Assembly: GCA_913056305.1 (NCBI GenBank)
Contig: CAJXMR010000001.1
Location: 89,713 to 153,712, forward strand
Source of the DNA: an uncultured Ralstonia sp.
Lineage (GTDB): Bacteria; Pseudomonadota; Gammaproteobacteria; Burkholderiales; Burkholderiaceae
DNA length: 64,000 bases
Direction: 5' to 3'
The notes beneath the pieces were generated by a model. That model had not been told where the DNA came from, searched no databases, and saw nothing but the letters and a program-made list of their open reading frames with translations. This document shows, piece after piece, positions 26,734 to 35,870 of this stretch. Both the position numbers and the translations under genes were made by a program. Position 1 is the stretch's first letter. Each line of letters begins with the position of its first letter.

Positions 26734-28236
26734 TCAGTTGACGTTGGCCCAGGCCAGCGGTTGTTCGTTCAGGCCCCAGTAGAGGCTCTTCTGCTCCATG
26801 TACTGGAGGATGCCCAGGCGGCCCTTCTCGCGGCCCAGGCCGCTGTCGCGCCAGCCGCCGAACGGCGTCGAGATCGAGAACTGCTTGTACGTGTTGATCC
26901 ACACGTTGCCGGCCTGCACCGCGCGGGCGATGCGCCAGGCGCGCTTGTAGTCGCGCGTCCAGATGCCGGCGGCCAGCGCGTAGACGCTGTCGTTGGCCTG
27001 CTCGATCAGTTCGTCTTCGTCCTCGAACGGCATCGCCACCAGCACCGGGCCGAAGATCTCTTCCTGGCAGATGCGATCGCGATTGGTCAGGCCTTCGATG
27101 ATGGTGGGTGTGTAGAAGTAGCCCGACTCGCAGCCGGCAATTTCCGGGCGCAGGCCGCCCGTGCGCAGGTGGCCGCCGTCTTCCACGCCCATCGCCACGT
27201 ACGATTCGATGGTCTCGCGGTGGCGGTCGGTGATCAGCGGGCCCATCTGCGTCTGCTCATCGGCCGGATTGCCCACGCGCAGGTGCGCGGCGGCGGCAGC
27301 CAGCCGATCCATGAACGGCTCGTACAGCGCGCGCGCCACGAACAGGCGCGAGCCTGCGATGCACGACTCACCCGACGAGCTGAAGATGCCGTACAGCACG
27401 CCGTTGACGGCGTGGTCGAGGTCCGCATCGTCGAACACCATGGTCGGCGACTTGCCGCCCAGCTCCAGCGACACCGGCATCATCTTGTCCGCCGCGATGT
27501 GCGCGATATGGCGGCCGGTGGTCGTGCCGCCCGTGAACGACACGCGGCGCACCAGCGGGTGCTTGGTGATCGCATCGCCGATGATCGAGCCCTTGCCCGG
27601 CAGCACGCTGATCATGCCCTTGGGCACGCCCGCCTCTTCGCAGATCGCAGCCAACTCCAGCGCCATCAGCGGCGTCACCTCGGCGGGCTTGACGACGACG
27701 GCGTTGCCGGCGGCCAGCGCGGGCGCCATCTTCTGCGCTTCGCTGGCAATGGGGGAGTTCCACGGCGTGATGGCGGCCACCACACCCATGGGCTCGTGCA
27801 CGCTCATCGTCAGGCAGTCGCCACGCGCGGGGGTGAGGCTTTCTTCCAGCGTCTCGCACGCGGCGCCGAAGAACTGGAACGTGGCGGCGGCGCTCGCCAC
27901 CAGGGCGCGCGTCTCGCTGATTGGCTTGCCGTTGTCCAGGCGCTGGCGCTGGGCCAGGGCTTCGCTGCGCGAGCGGATCAACTCAGCCACGCGGTACAAC
28001 ACTGCTGCGCGCTCGTGCGGCTTGCGCTGCGCCCAGCCGCTGGAGAGGAAGGCTCGGTAGGCACCGGCCACGGCCTCTTCCACGTCGGCCACGCTGGCGG
28101 CGTTCAGTTCAGCGACGACCTCGCCCGTGGCGGGGTAGCGCGTGGCATAGCGCTCGCCGGTGCCGAGGCGCCATTCGCCCGCGATGCAGATCGGCAGCAG
28201 TGAGGTTGCGGTTGCGTTCAGGGTGGAGACAGTCAT
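26734..28236 (-). CDS. NAD(P)-dependent aldehyde dehydrogenase
   Basis: 500 residues. TPWNSPIASEAQKMAPALAAG, the cofactor loop SFTGGTTTGRHI, catalytic Glu in LELGGKSP and catalytic Cys in SSGESCIAGSRL are intact, as is EEIFGPVL. It oxidises an aldehyde to the acid in the cytoplasm. The neighbouring ThDP enzyme could supply that aldehyde by decarboxylating a 2-oxo acid. 35 bases upstream of the VOC dioxygenase gene and 19 downstream of the aspartate-dehydrogenase-like gene. Confidence 0.9.
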   Translation of the reverse strand: MTVSTLNATATSLLPICIAGEWRLGTGERYATRYPATGEVVAELNAASVADVEEAVAGAYRAFLSSGWAQRKPHERAAVLYRVAELIRSRSEALAQRQRLDNGKPISETRALVASAAATFQFFGAACETLEESLTPARGDCLTMSVHEPMGVVAAITPWNSPIASEAQKMAPALAAGNAVVVKPAEVTPLMALELAAICEEAGVPKGMISVLPGKGSIIGDAITKHPLVRRVSFTGGTTTGRHIAHIAADKMMPVSLELGGKSPTMVFDDADLDHAVNGVLYGIFSSSGESCIAGSRLFVARALYEPFMDRLAAAAAHLRVGNPADEQTQMGPLITDRHRETIESYVAMGVEDGGHLRTGGLRPEIAGCESGYFYTPTIIEGLTNRDRICQEEIFGPVLVAMPFEDEDELIEQANDSVYALAAGIWTRDYKRAWRIARAVQAGNVWINTYKQFSISTPFGGWRDSGLGREKGRLGILQYMEQKSLYWGLNEQPLAWANVN

Positions 28237-28255
28237 GGCGCGATGGCCTCGCTCA

Positions 28256-29059
28256 TCAAATCGAAACGGCGTGCGCGCGGTTGCCCAGCGCACGCACCAC
28301 GCTGAACACCGTCAGCGCGGAAGTCTTGGGATTGGCCGCCAGCGGCTTGCCGCGCATGGTCAGCTCGAAGCCGCCAAAGGCGCCGCGCGCCTCGACGTGG
28401 TGGATGTTCTCGTCGACGGTCGGGTCGGCCAGCAGCTTCACGTGCGTGTGCTCCAGCCCCAGGCCCGCCAGCGACAGCGTGGCCGCCACGTTGGCGTTCT
28501 TCGGGAACAGGCGCGCGGCCTCGCGGGCGTTGCCCTCGAAGATCACGGTCGGCTCGCGCAGCGCATCGAGATCGAACTGGCCATCGGCCGGCGTGTCCTT
28601 CCAGGCGCGCGGCGGCTTGCGGCCGGTGTAGACGACCGATTCCAGCCCGCCGACGCGCGCTGCCGCCAGCGCATCGATGGCACCGATAGCGCCCGACAGC
28701 AACTGCACCTGCGCATTGCCGCGCCGGGCCGCCGCTTCCAGCCGCTCGGCCACGCCGGGTTCGGACAGCGCGCCCACGGACACCACCAGGCAGTCGATGC
28801 CCTGTTCCAGCGCGGGCAACACGTGCTCTTCCAGCGCGTCATGCCCGGCGCATTCGACCAGCAGGTCGGGGCGTGCATCTGCTGGCAGGTGCGTCGTCAC
28901 GCGGGCATTCGGTGCCAGCGGGGCAATCGCCTCGCGCGCCTTGTCCATCGCGTGCTCGGGCACGATCACCGCGTCAAAGCAGACGTCCGGATCGCTCTTG
29001 AGCAGCTCCAGCACGCCCTGCCCGATCGCTCCGCACCCGACCATCGATACATGCAGCAT
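28256..29059 (-). CDS. nadX: L-aspartate dehydrogenase family protein
   Basis: 267 residues, exactly the family length. VGCGAIGQGVLELL binds NAD(P), LVECAGHDALEEHVLP and GALSEPGV follow, and YTGRKPPRAWKDTPAD is the diagnostic motif. The family interconverts L-aspartate and oxaloacetate (via iminoaspartate). Its place in an aromatic-type cluster rather than beside NAD synthesis genes suggests it acts on a catabolic intermediate, perhaps another amino acid or imine. AAGGAG precedes the ATG at 29059. Confidence 0.82.
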   Translation of the reverse strand: MLHVSMVGCGAIGQGVLELLKSDPDVCFDAVIVPEHAMDKAREAIAPLAPNARVTTHLPADARPDLLVECAGHDALEEHVLPALEQGIDCLVVSVGALSEPGVAERLEAAARRGNAQVQLLSGAIGAIDALAAARVGGLESVVYTGRKPPRAWKDTPADGQFDLDALREPTVIFEGNAREAARLFPKNANVAATLSLAGLGLEHTHVKLLADPTVDENIHHVEARGAFGGFELTMRGKPLAANPKTSALTVFSVVRALGNRAHAVSI

Positions 29060-29091
29060 GTCCGGCTCCTTGGTTCGATGCTGTTGCAGGC

Positions 29092-30819
29092 TCACGCCAC
29101 CACCGTGGTGCGTTCGGCCGCGCGCTCACCCTGGCCTTCCTTGGCCTGCTGGTTGACCGGCGGGCCCGCGAAGGCGGTCTTGAAACTGCCGATGGAGAGC
29201 ATGTCGATCTCCAGCAGGAACGGGCCTTCGCCGCCGAGGGCTTCGTTCAGCGCATTACCGACGTCGCCCAGGTCCGACACGCGACGATGGCGCAGCTGCA
29301 GCGACTGCGACAGCGCGGCGTAGTCCGGCGTGTGCAGCTCGACGTAATGGCGGCGGCCGCCGTATTGCGCGTCCTGGATGTTCTTGATGACGCCGTAGCC
29401 CTTGTCGTTCATCAGCACGATGACGAGGTTGGCGCGCTCCTGCACGGCGGTGGCCAGCTCACCCAGGTTGAGGATGAAGCCGCCGTCACCGGCCAGGCAG
29501 AAGGTGGTCTTGCCCGAGGCGGTGGCGGCCGAGCCGATGGCCGCGCCGATGCCCATCGCCAGGCCCTGGCCGATGCCGCCACCCAGCGCGTGCACGCCGG
29601 CGCGCGAATCGAAGATGCGCAGTTGGCGGTTGCCCCAGGTGCTGTTCGACACGGTCACGTCGCGCACCCAGTTGAACTCGCGGCCGACGGCGGCTTGCAG
29701 TGCTTCCACCAGTTGCGAATACGGGCCTAGGCCATCGACCAGCGATCCGACCGCCTTCTCATGTGCGGCACGCAGGTCGCCCGCGAACGTGGCGTCGATC
29801 TGCATCTTCTTCTCCAGCCGATCGGCCAGCGCGTCCAACGCCAGGGCCGAATCGCCACAGACGAAGTAGTCGCTGGCGTAGCAGCGGCCTTCCGACGAGG
29901 CGTCCGCATCAATGCGGTACAGCGGGCGCGGCAGCTTCAGTTCGTACTTGAGCGTTTCGTTGCCGCGCAGGCGAGAGCCGACCACGAGCATCGCATCGCA
30001 GGTCTGGTAGAACGCCTCGACCGGCTTGTGCAGGTTGAACGCGCCCAGCGAGCGCGGATCATCTTCGGCCACGATGCCGCGGCCCTGCGTGCTGGTGACC
30101 ACGCCAAAGCCCAGGTCCATCAGGCGCTTGACCTGCTTGGCGGCATGGCGGGCACCACCGCCCAGCCACAGCATCGGACGGCGCGCACGCGACAGGCGCT
30201 CGGCCAGCTCATCCAGCGCGTGGGCCGACGGCACATGCTGCGGCACCAGCAGCGGGCGCAGGTCGTCCGGCATTGGGATCAGCGCGGCCTGGATGTCGAT
30301 CGGGATCTCCACGCTCACCGGGCCGGACGGGGCGGTCAGCGCGGTCTGCACGGCCAGCTTCATGGTGCTGATGGCGGTGTCCGCACTGCGCACACGGAAG
30401 GCGGCCTTGGACACGGCCTTGAGCATGGTGAGCTGGTCCGGCGCTTCGTGGATGTAGGCCAGGCTCTGGTCCAGGTACGGGGTTTCGATCTGGCCGGTGA
30501 TGTGCAGCAGCGGCGTGCCGGCGGTCAACGCTTCGACCATGGCGCCGGCAGCGTTGCCGGCGGCCGTGCCGGTGCTGGTCAGGCACACGCCCAGGCCGCC
30601 CGTGGTGCGGGCATAGGCGTCGGCCATGTTGGTGCCGCCCGCTTCACCGCGCGCCATGATGAAGCGGATCTTGCCGCGCTCGCCCATCGCATCGAGGATG
30701 GGCATGTTGTGGATCGAGATGACGCCGAACGCGGCCTTCACCTCGCAGGCTTCCAGGAAGGCGGCAATCGCGGCGCCGACCGTGACCAGTTGTTGTTCCT
30801 GTTGTTGTCTATTAAGCAT
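29092..30819 (-). CDS. Thiamine-diphosphate-dependent enzyme (2-oxoacid decarboxylase/acetolactate synthase-like)
   Basis: 575 residues with the three ThDP domains: N-terminal Pyr domain with the activating Glu in MARGEAGGTNMADAYART (the usual His before this Glu is Gly), a central Rossmann-like domain (PMLWLGGGARHAAKQVKRLM), and the PP domain with the GDG...N motif LAGDGGFILNLGELATAV and MNDKGYGV. A benzoylformate- or oxalyl-type decarboxylation, or carboligation, is likely; the substrate is not evident. Its start overlaps the end of the upstream SDR gene by 8 bases. Confidence 0.8.
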   Translation of the reverse strand: MLNRQQQEQQLVTVGAAIAAFLEACEVKAAFGVISIHNMPILDAMGERGKIRFIMARGEAGGTNMADAYARTTGGLGVCLTSTGTAAGNAAGAMVEALTAGTPLLHITGQIETPYLDQSLAYIHEAPDQLTMLKAVSKAAFRVRSADTAISTMKLAVQTALTAPSGPVSVEIPIDIQAALIPMPDDLRPLLVPQHVPSAHALDELAERLSRARRPMLWLGGGARHAAKQVKRLMDLGFGVVTSTQGRGIVAEDDPRSLGAFNLHKPVEAFYQTCDAMLVVGSRLRGNETLKYELKLPRPLYRIDADASSEGRCYASDYFVCGDSALALDALADRLEKKMQIDATFAGDLRAAHEKAVGSLVDGLGPYSQLVEALQAAVGREFNWVRDVTVSNSTWGNRQLRIFDSRAGVHALGGGIGQGLAMGIGAAIGSAATASGKTTFCLAGDGGFILNLGELATAVQERANLVIVLMNDKGYGVIKNIQDAQYGGRRHYVELHTPDYAALSQSLQLRHRRVSDLGDVGNALNEALGGEGPFLLEIDMLSIGSFKTAFAGPPVNQQAKEGQGERAAERTTVVA

Positions 30820-31621
30820 GACGGGAGTGTCCTCCGGAGATATCGAGATGGCTGCCCGTGGTGTACGAAGACAACGGCGAGGCAAGGAACAGAATGGCGC
30901 GGGCCGCCTCTTCAGGCAGGCCCAGGCGGCCGAGGGGAATATGTTTCTGCACAGCAAGGCGGCGCGTCCACGCGGCCCAGTCCAGATGGCGATCAGCCTC
31001 CGGGCGCGCATCGAAGCGGCGGCGCCATTGGCCGGACTCGACCAGGCCGATCAGGATGCCGTTCACGCGCACGCCCTTGGGCGCGAATTCGGTCGCCATC
31101 GAGCGCACGAGGTTCAGCACACCGGCCCGCGCGGCCGAAGTGGCCACCATATGCGGCTCAGGCTGCTGCGCCAGCAACGAATTCACGCAGACGATGGCGC
31201 CCTGCCCTGACCGCTCCAGTTGCGGCAGGAAGGCCCGCGTCGGGTGGATCACGGAGAAGAACTTCAGGTGCAGCTCTTCCGTCCACGCGGCATCTTCGGT
31301 ATCGGCGAAGGTCGAGACGCGGCCCTGGCCGGCGTTGTTGACCAGCATGTCGATGGGGCCGAGCGCCTGCGCCACCGCGTCGGCAAACGCGGCCATCTGC
31401 GCGGCGTCGAGCACGTCGCAGGTGGCGGCGAACAGCTTGGCGCCAGGGAAGCGGCTGCGCAGTCCTTGCTCAGCGGCGGCGAGGCGCTCCGCATTGCGGC
31501 CGCACAGCGCCACAGCGGCGCCGGCTTCCAGCAGCAGCTCGACGGTCGCGAGACCAATGCCGGAGGAGCCCCCCGTCACCACGGCCGCCTTGCCGGTCAG
31601 GTCGATCATCGGCATGGTCAT
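30812..31621 (-). CDS. SDR-family oxidoreductase
   Basis: 269 residues. TGGSSGIGLATVELL cofactor loop, NNAGQG, ALPQLERSGQGAIVCVNSLLA; the usual Tyr-x-x-x-Lys is not present at the expected place (ATSAARAGVLNL replaces it), so catalysis may differ from classical SDRs. C-terminal TGSHLDISGGHSRHA. Overlaps IclR's stop by 4 bases (ATGA) and the ThDP gene's start by 8, so it is translationally locked into the operon. It may oxidise a dihydrodiol or an alcohol intermediate. Confidence 0.8.
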   Translation of the reverse strand: MTMPMIDLTGKAAVVTGGSSGIGLATVELLLEAGAAVALCGRNAERLAAAEQGLRSRFPGAKLFAATCDVLDAAQMAAFADAVAQALGPIDMLVNNAGQGRVSTFADTEDAAWTEELHLKFFSVIHPTRAFLPQLERSGQGAIVCVNSLLAQQPEPHMVATSAARAGVLNLVRSMATEFAPKGVRVNGILIGLVESGQWRRRFDARPEADRHLDWAAWTRRLAVQKHIPLGRLGLPEEAARAILFLASPLSSYTTGSHLDISGGHSRHA

Positions 31622-32445
31622 TCCCGGAACAGGTTGACGACCTTGCCGCTGACCGGGCGGTAGTCGAGCAGGTACGACAGCTCACCGGCGGCGGCGCGCA
31701 CCTTGTCAATCATCGAATCCAGTTGCGAGGGTTCGATGCGCGGCGACGGGACCGTCGTGCCGAGTGCGGCCACGACCTTGCCCGCACGGTCCAGCACCGG
31801 GGAGGCGATGGTGGAGATATTGGCTTCGAAGAAGCCCTCTTCCAGCACGTAGCCCTGTTCGCGGTCACGCTGGACCATCTCGAACAGCTCTTCCACCGTG
31901 CGCGGCGTGTTCTTCGAGAACGACTCCAGTTGCGGCTCGGGATACAGGTGACGCAGCTCGGCCAGCGACAGATCGGCCAGCAGCACGCGGCCCAGCACCG
32001 TGGCATGCGCGGGCAGGCGCGTGCCGACATTGACGGAGCTGGTGAACGGCGTCGGCGCCACCGATTTCGCCACGTAGACGATTGAACGGCCATCGCGCAC
32101 GACGAGGTTGCACGGGTAATGGATGTCGTCGCGCAGGCGGTCGAGCAGCGGGCGGCCCAGCTCGGTCAGCTCCAGCGAGGCGAGATATTCGAAGCCCAGG
32201 CGCAGCACGGCCATGCCAAGGCGGAAGTCACGGCCGCCGTCCACACGCTCGATGAAGCCCATCACTTCCAGCGTGGTCAGCAGGCGGAACACCGTCGAGC
32301 GCGGCACCTTCAGCCGACGCGCGAGTTCCGGCGCGGACAGCACGCGGTCTTTGTGGCTGAACTCGCACAGCAGGCGCAGGCCGCGTTCGAGACCCGGCAC
32401 GATGTACTTTTCCTGCGCGTCTTCGGGGATGAGGTCGTTGCTCAT
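31618..32445 (-). CDS. IclR-family transcriptional regulator
   Basis: 275 residues. N-terminal winged helix (PGLERGLRLLCEF ... LSAPELARRLKVPRSTVFRLLTTLEVMGFIERV) and C-terminal effector domain (LVVRDGRSIVYVAKS, GTRLPAHATVLGRVLLA, ISTIASPVLDRAGKVVAALG). Encoded in the middle of the operon it probably controls; the palindromes at 24560 and 36190 are candidate binding sites. The ligand should be a pathway substrate or intermediate. Confidence 0.88.
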   Translation of the reverse strand: MSNDLIPEDAQEKYIVPGLERGLRLLCEFSHKDRVLSAPELARRLKVPRSTVFRLLTTLEVMGFIERVDGGRDFRLGMAVLRLGFEYLASLELTELGRPLLDRLRDDIHYPCNLVVRDGRSIVYVAKSVAPTPFTSSVNVGTRLPAHATVLGRVLLADLSLAELRHLYPEPQLESFSKNTPRTVEELFEMVQRDREQGYVLEEGFFEANISTIASPVLDRAGKVVAALGTTVPSPRIEPSQLDSMIDKVRAAAGELSYLLDYRPVSGKVVNLFRE

Positions 32446-32457
32446 ACGTCTTGGCGT

Positions 32458-33393
32458 TCAAGGATTGAGAGAGGCGGCGGACGGCTCTTGCTGGCCCTCC
32501 GTCCGGTACTGCTGTACGGCTTGTTCGATCCAGCCTGCAACGGCTTCGGGCGCGTCGATATAGGACGCGTGCCCGGCTGCCGGCACCAGCGTGAACGGCA
32601 AGCCGAATGTCCCAGCCAGCGCTTCGCAACCAGCCGGCGGCGTGATGCCGTCGACATCGCCACAGGCCACGCGCGCCGGCGTCGATGCCGGGCGCTTGCG
32701 CAGGTAGGCGCCGATGTCGTCGCCGCTGAGCATCGCCACCGCCTGGCGATAGCCGCTGGCGTTCAGGCGTGCCATGTTCCAGCGCACCCAGGCGCGTTCT
32801 TCGTCCGAGGCATCGGGGCGCAGCAGATGCGCATGGCGCGACTCCGCCATGCCGTCGATGCCAAGCTTGTCGAGCGTCGCCAGGCGTTGTGCCTGCACGG
32901 TGCGCGACTTCTCCTCCTGCCCCGGCTGGCCATAGCCTTGCGCCGGGTTCAGGAGCAGCAGGCTGTTCGGCTGCATCGCGGCCGGCGCTTCGGCCACATA
33001 CGCCGACGCCATCAACGCACCCAGCGAATGCCCGACGATCACGTCCGGCTTCACCTGCAGTGCCGACAGCCACGCACGCAAGCGCAGTGCGTAGTCAGCC
33101 GCGCGCGGCTCGGCCTGTTCAAGCGGCGTCGAATTGCCATAGCCCGGCGCATCCCACGCCAGCACGCGCATGGTTTGCGACAGCACGCGCGCGCACGGCA
33201 GCCATGACGCGGCGCTGGAGCTGATGCCGTGCAACAGCACCACCAGCGGCCCGCGCTCACCCCACTGCCGATAGCCGATGCGATCGCCTTGCGCGTTGAT
33301 CGCGATCGTGCGTTCGGCAAACGCCGCACCGAGCACCGCCAGGGCGTCGGCAACGCGGAAGACGTGGGAAGACATGACAGCCTGCGCACTCAT
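32458..33393 (-). CDS. Alpha/beta hydrolase
   Basis: 311 residues. Oxyanion HGISSSAASW, nucleophile in VGHSLGALMAS (Ser), acid Asp in ACGDVDGITP and His in PAAGHASYIDAP make a full Ser-Asp-His triad. Such enzymes cleave C-C bonds of ring-fission products (meta-cleavage hydrolases) or esters, which fits an extradiol pathway. 4 bases after the cupin gene and 12 before the IclR gene. Confidence 0.85.
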   Translation of the reverse strand: MSAQAVMSSHVFRVADALAVLGAAFAERTIAINAQGDRIGYRQWGERGPLVVLLHGISSSAASWLPCARVLSQTMRVLAWDAPGYGNSTPLEQAEPRAADYALRLRAWLSALQVKPDVIVGHSLGALMASAYVAEAPAAMQPNSLLLLNPAQGYGQPGQEEKSRTVQAQRLATLDKLGIDGMAESRHAHLLRPDASDEERAWVRWNMARLNASGYRQAVAMLSGDDIGAYLRKRPASTPARVACGDVDGITPPAGCEALAGTFGLPFTLVPAAGHASYIDAPEAVAGWIEQAVQQYRTEGQQEPSAASLNP

Positions 33394-33397
33394 GGCA

Positions 33398-33934
33398 TCA
33401 ACGCTTGATCTGGCTGAGCGGATGCTCGGGCGGATACGTCGGCGTGATCGGCTTCTTCGCGCCGAGCATCACGCACATCAGCGCGTCTTCCTCGCCGATG
33501 TTGATCTCTTCGCGGTACACGCCGGGCGGCACCGAGACGAGGTCACGGTCGGTCAGGATGGTCTCAAAGCGCTCGCCGTCCTTCTCCAGGATCAGCTTGA
33601 TCTTGCCGCGCATGACGAAGAACACCTCTTCCACATCGGTGTGGATGTGCGACGGGCCTTCGTGGCCGGCCGGGATGATCATGGTCGAGAACGTGAAGTG
33701 CTCCGACGGCACCGTGTTGGTATCAGCCGCCACACCCGTGCCACCCGTGCCGAGGTAGCGCATCTGCGCGCGGCGGTATTTCGGGTCGTAGTCGGCCTGG
33801 AACTTGAGGGCGTCCCAGTCGTAGCGACGGGTGGAGAAGCGCGCCACACGGCCGTTCATCCAGTCTTCAAACGACGCGCCCTCGGGACGGTCCCAGGTGC
33901 GCTGCACTTGCTGTTGTTCGGAGAGATCGCTCAT
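33398..33934 (-). CDS. Cupin-domain protein
   Basis: 178 residues. One cupin domain with motif 1 GPSHIHTDVEEVFFVMRGK (two His and a Glu as metal ligands); in motif 2, VPPGVYREEIN, Arg stands where the third His usually is. It may be a metal-dependent dioxygenase/isomerase or a non-catalytic binding protein. A 90-residue N-terminal part (RPEGASFEDWMNGRVARF) precedes it. GAGG lies 6 bases before the ATG at 33934. I cannot assign a reaction. Confidence 0.78.
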   Translation of the reverse strand: MSDLSEQQQVQRTWDRPEGASFEDWMNGRVARFSTRRYDWDALKFQADYDPKYRRAQMRYLGTGGTGVAADTNTVPSEHFTFSTMIIPAGHEGPSHIHTDVEEVFFVMRGKIKLILEKDGERFETILTDRDLVSVPPGVYREEINIGEEDALMCVMLGAKKPITPTYPPEHPLSQIKR

Positions 33935-33968
33935 CGATTGCCTCGTAGGGTGTTGGTGCGTTACTGCG

Positions 33969-34742
33969 TTACTGCATGACAAAACCGCCGTTGACGGCCA
34001 GGGTCTGGCCCGTCACGAACCGGGAAAGATCGGACAGCGCGAACAGCACGGCGCCGCACACGTCATCGGGCACCGGGTCGCGCGAGATGGCGCGCTGGTC
34101 GCGGTACAGCGCGTGCCGGTGCGCCGGCACGTATTCGGTGGCCTCCACCAGCGTCAGGCCCGGGGCGACGGCGTTGACGGTGATGCCGTCCGCGCCGCAC
34201 TCGCGCGCCAATGACTTGGTCATGCCGAGGATGGCGCTCTTGCTCGCCACATAGGCCAGCAGGTTGGGCGCGCCCCACAGCGGCGTGTCGGACGCCAGGT
34301 TGACGATGGCGCCACGGCCTGACGCCTTGAGCGCCGGCAGGCAGGCCGTCGTCATCAGCCAGGTGCCGCGCACGTTGACGCTCATCACGCGGTCCCAGGT
34401 GTCGATGTCGATGGACGATGCATCGCGCCCACCCGAATTGGTGATGGCCGCGTTGTTGACGAGGCCGTCCAGGCCGCCCAGCGCTTCGGTTGCAGCAGCG
34501 GCGCAGCTCAGGATGGAAGCCGGATCGCCCAGATCCACCGCAAAGCCGTGCGCGTTGAAGCCGGCCGCACGCAGCGTTGCGGCTTCTTCCTGTACGCGCT
34601 CGCCCAGGATGTCGGCCAGGGCGACGGCGCCGCCGGCCTCGGCGATGGACTTGGCGAAGGCCAGCCCCAGCCCGCGCGCGGCGCCCGTCACGAGCACCGT
34701 GCGGCCGGCCAGCAGTCCGGCGGCTTGCTTGTGCTCAGGCAT
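33969..34742 (-). CDS. SDR-family oxidoreductase
   Basis: 257 residues, classical SDR: TGAARGLGLAFAKS, NNAAITN, VNLASDTPLWG, YVASK as Tyr-x-x-x-Lys, and FVTGQTLAVNGGF at the end. A cis-dihydrodiol dehydrogenase role (re-aromatising the Rieske product to a catechol) would fit, since its start overlaps the Rieske gene's stop by 8 bases. This is inference from context. Confidence 0.85.
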   Translation of the reverse strand: MPEHKQAAGLLAGRTVLVTGAARGLGLAFAKSIAEAGGAVALADILGERVQEEAATLRAAGFNAHGFAVDLGDPASILSCAAAATEALGGLDGLVNNAAITNSGGRDASSIDIDTWDRVMSVNVRGTWLMTTACLPALKASGRGAIVNLASDTPLWGAPNLLAYVASKSAILGMTKSLARECGADGITVNAVAPGLTLVEATEYVPAHRHALYRDQRAISRDPVPDDVCGAVLFALSDLSRFVTGQTLAVNGGFVMQ

Positions 34743-35802
34743 GGTGGGCTTCCGTGGCAACCGGCTTGAGCATGGCGACCGGCTCGTCGGCCAGTTCGGC
34801 GGCGGCGCGGCGCGACAGCACGCGGCGGATGCGCGTGATGCCAATGTCGTGCTGGTACAGCGTCTCGTGTTCGCGCGCCTGCGGCGCCATCGATTCGAGC
34901 ACCACGCGGTCCTGCTCCAGCACATCCCAGTGCAGGCCTTCCAGGCGGTTGCGGTACAGGAAGCGCCACACGTCGCGCTCCCAGCCCTGCACCTGGCGCG
35001 TGCGCCAGAAGAACACCATACAGTGCTCCTCATCCACCGGCGTGGCCATGCCGATGATGGTGAACGGGCCGCCCGGGCCGACCTTCGGCTGGTACGGAAT
35101 CGACAGGCGCAGCCACATCGTGCCGGTCTCGCCAAACTCGACCCAATCGAAGTTCACGCCGCGCTGGCCGGTCTTCTGGAACATGATGCCGGTCTCGGTC
35201 TCGACCACTTCCATCACGGCCTTCTTCTCGCCGCTGGCCATGGAGTGCGACACGGCGTGCAGGTAGGCGCCGTGCATCGGGTCCATCACGTTGTCGATGG
35301 CGTAGCGGTAGTTGACGTCCCAGTGGGCGACGCAGAGGAAGTGGCTGTGCTCGTCGCCGGTCAGTTGCTCGGGCAGGCGCAGCGTGCCGACCGCGTCTTC
35401 AAACGACGACGGCGCCTTGTCGCCGAACCACAGGAAGATGGCGCCGGCGTGTTCCTGCACCGGGTAGCTGCGCACGCAGGTCTTGCCTTCCATCGGGCAG
35501 CTGTCGACTGCCGGCACGCTCTTGACCTGGCCGTCGCCGCCCACCTCCACGCCGTGGTACCAGCAGGCCACGCGGTCGCCCAGGTTCCAGCCCATCGACA
35601 GGCGCGCGCCACGGTGCGGGCAGCGATCTTCCAGCGCCTGCACCTGGCCATCGGCATCGCGCCACAGCACGATGTTCTGGCTCAGGCGGGTGATGCCCAC
35701 CGGCGCGTTCTTCACGCTCCACGATGCGGCCACCGGATACCAGTAGTTGCGCAGACCGGTGTTGATGCGCGCGTCCTTCTGCGCTTCCTTGTTGCCTTCC
35801 AT
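34735..35802 (-). CDS. Rieske non-haem iron oxygenase, alpha subunit
   Basis: 355 residues. Rieske cluster ligands CPHRG and CWYHG in a C-x-H-x16-C-x2-H pattern near residues 50-75; mononuclear iron site DNVMDPMHGAYLH (2-His-1-carboxylate plus bridging Asp) near residue 165. Length and single-subunit form resemble vanillate demethylase / phthalate dioxygenase oxygenases, which pair with an FNR-2Fe2S reductase such as the one at 24.6 kb. No small beta subunit is encoded. GAGG lies 7 bases before the ATG. Confidence 0.9.
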   Translation of the reverse strand: MEGNKEAQKDARINTGLRNYWYPVAASWSVKNAPVGITRLSQNIVLWRDADGQVQALEDRCPHRGARLSMGWNLGDRVACWYHGVEVGGDGQVKSVPAVDSCPMEGKTCVRSYPVQEHAGAIFLWFGDKAPSSFEDAVGTLRLPEQLTGDEHSHFLCVAHWDVNYRYAIDNVMDPMHGAYLHAVSHSMASGEKKAVMEVVETETGIMFQKTGQRGVNFDWVEFGETGTMWLRLSIPYQPKVGPGGPFTIIGMATPVDEEHCMVFFWRTRQVQGWERDVWRFLYRNRLEGLHWDVLEQDRVVLESMAPQAREHETLYQHDIGITRIRRVLSRRAAAELADEPVAMLKPVATEAHHA

Positions 35803-35870
35803 TGCTTGCCTCACTTGATGGGGTTGCGTGGCCGCCTCTGCGGGCGGCGCGGCGTCGAATCGGTTGTGGA

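Noticed and set aside
22860..28203. Several rightward open frames of 490-610 codons in a row
   Set aside because: They lie opposite clear porin, reductase, dioxygenase and dehydrogenase genes and are rich in Arg, His and Gln, as expected of antisense frames at 64% GC.
32458..33393. Proline iminopeptidase or haloperoxidase assignment for the alpha/beta hydrolase
   Set aside because: The triad alone does not distinguish these; gene context fits ring-fission product hydrolysis better, so only the fold is claimed.
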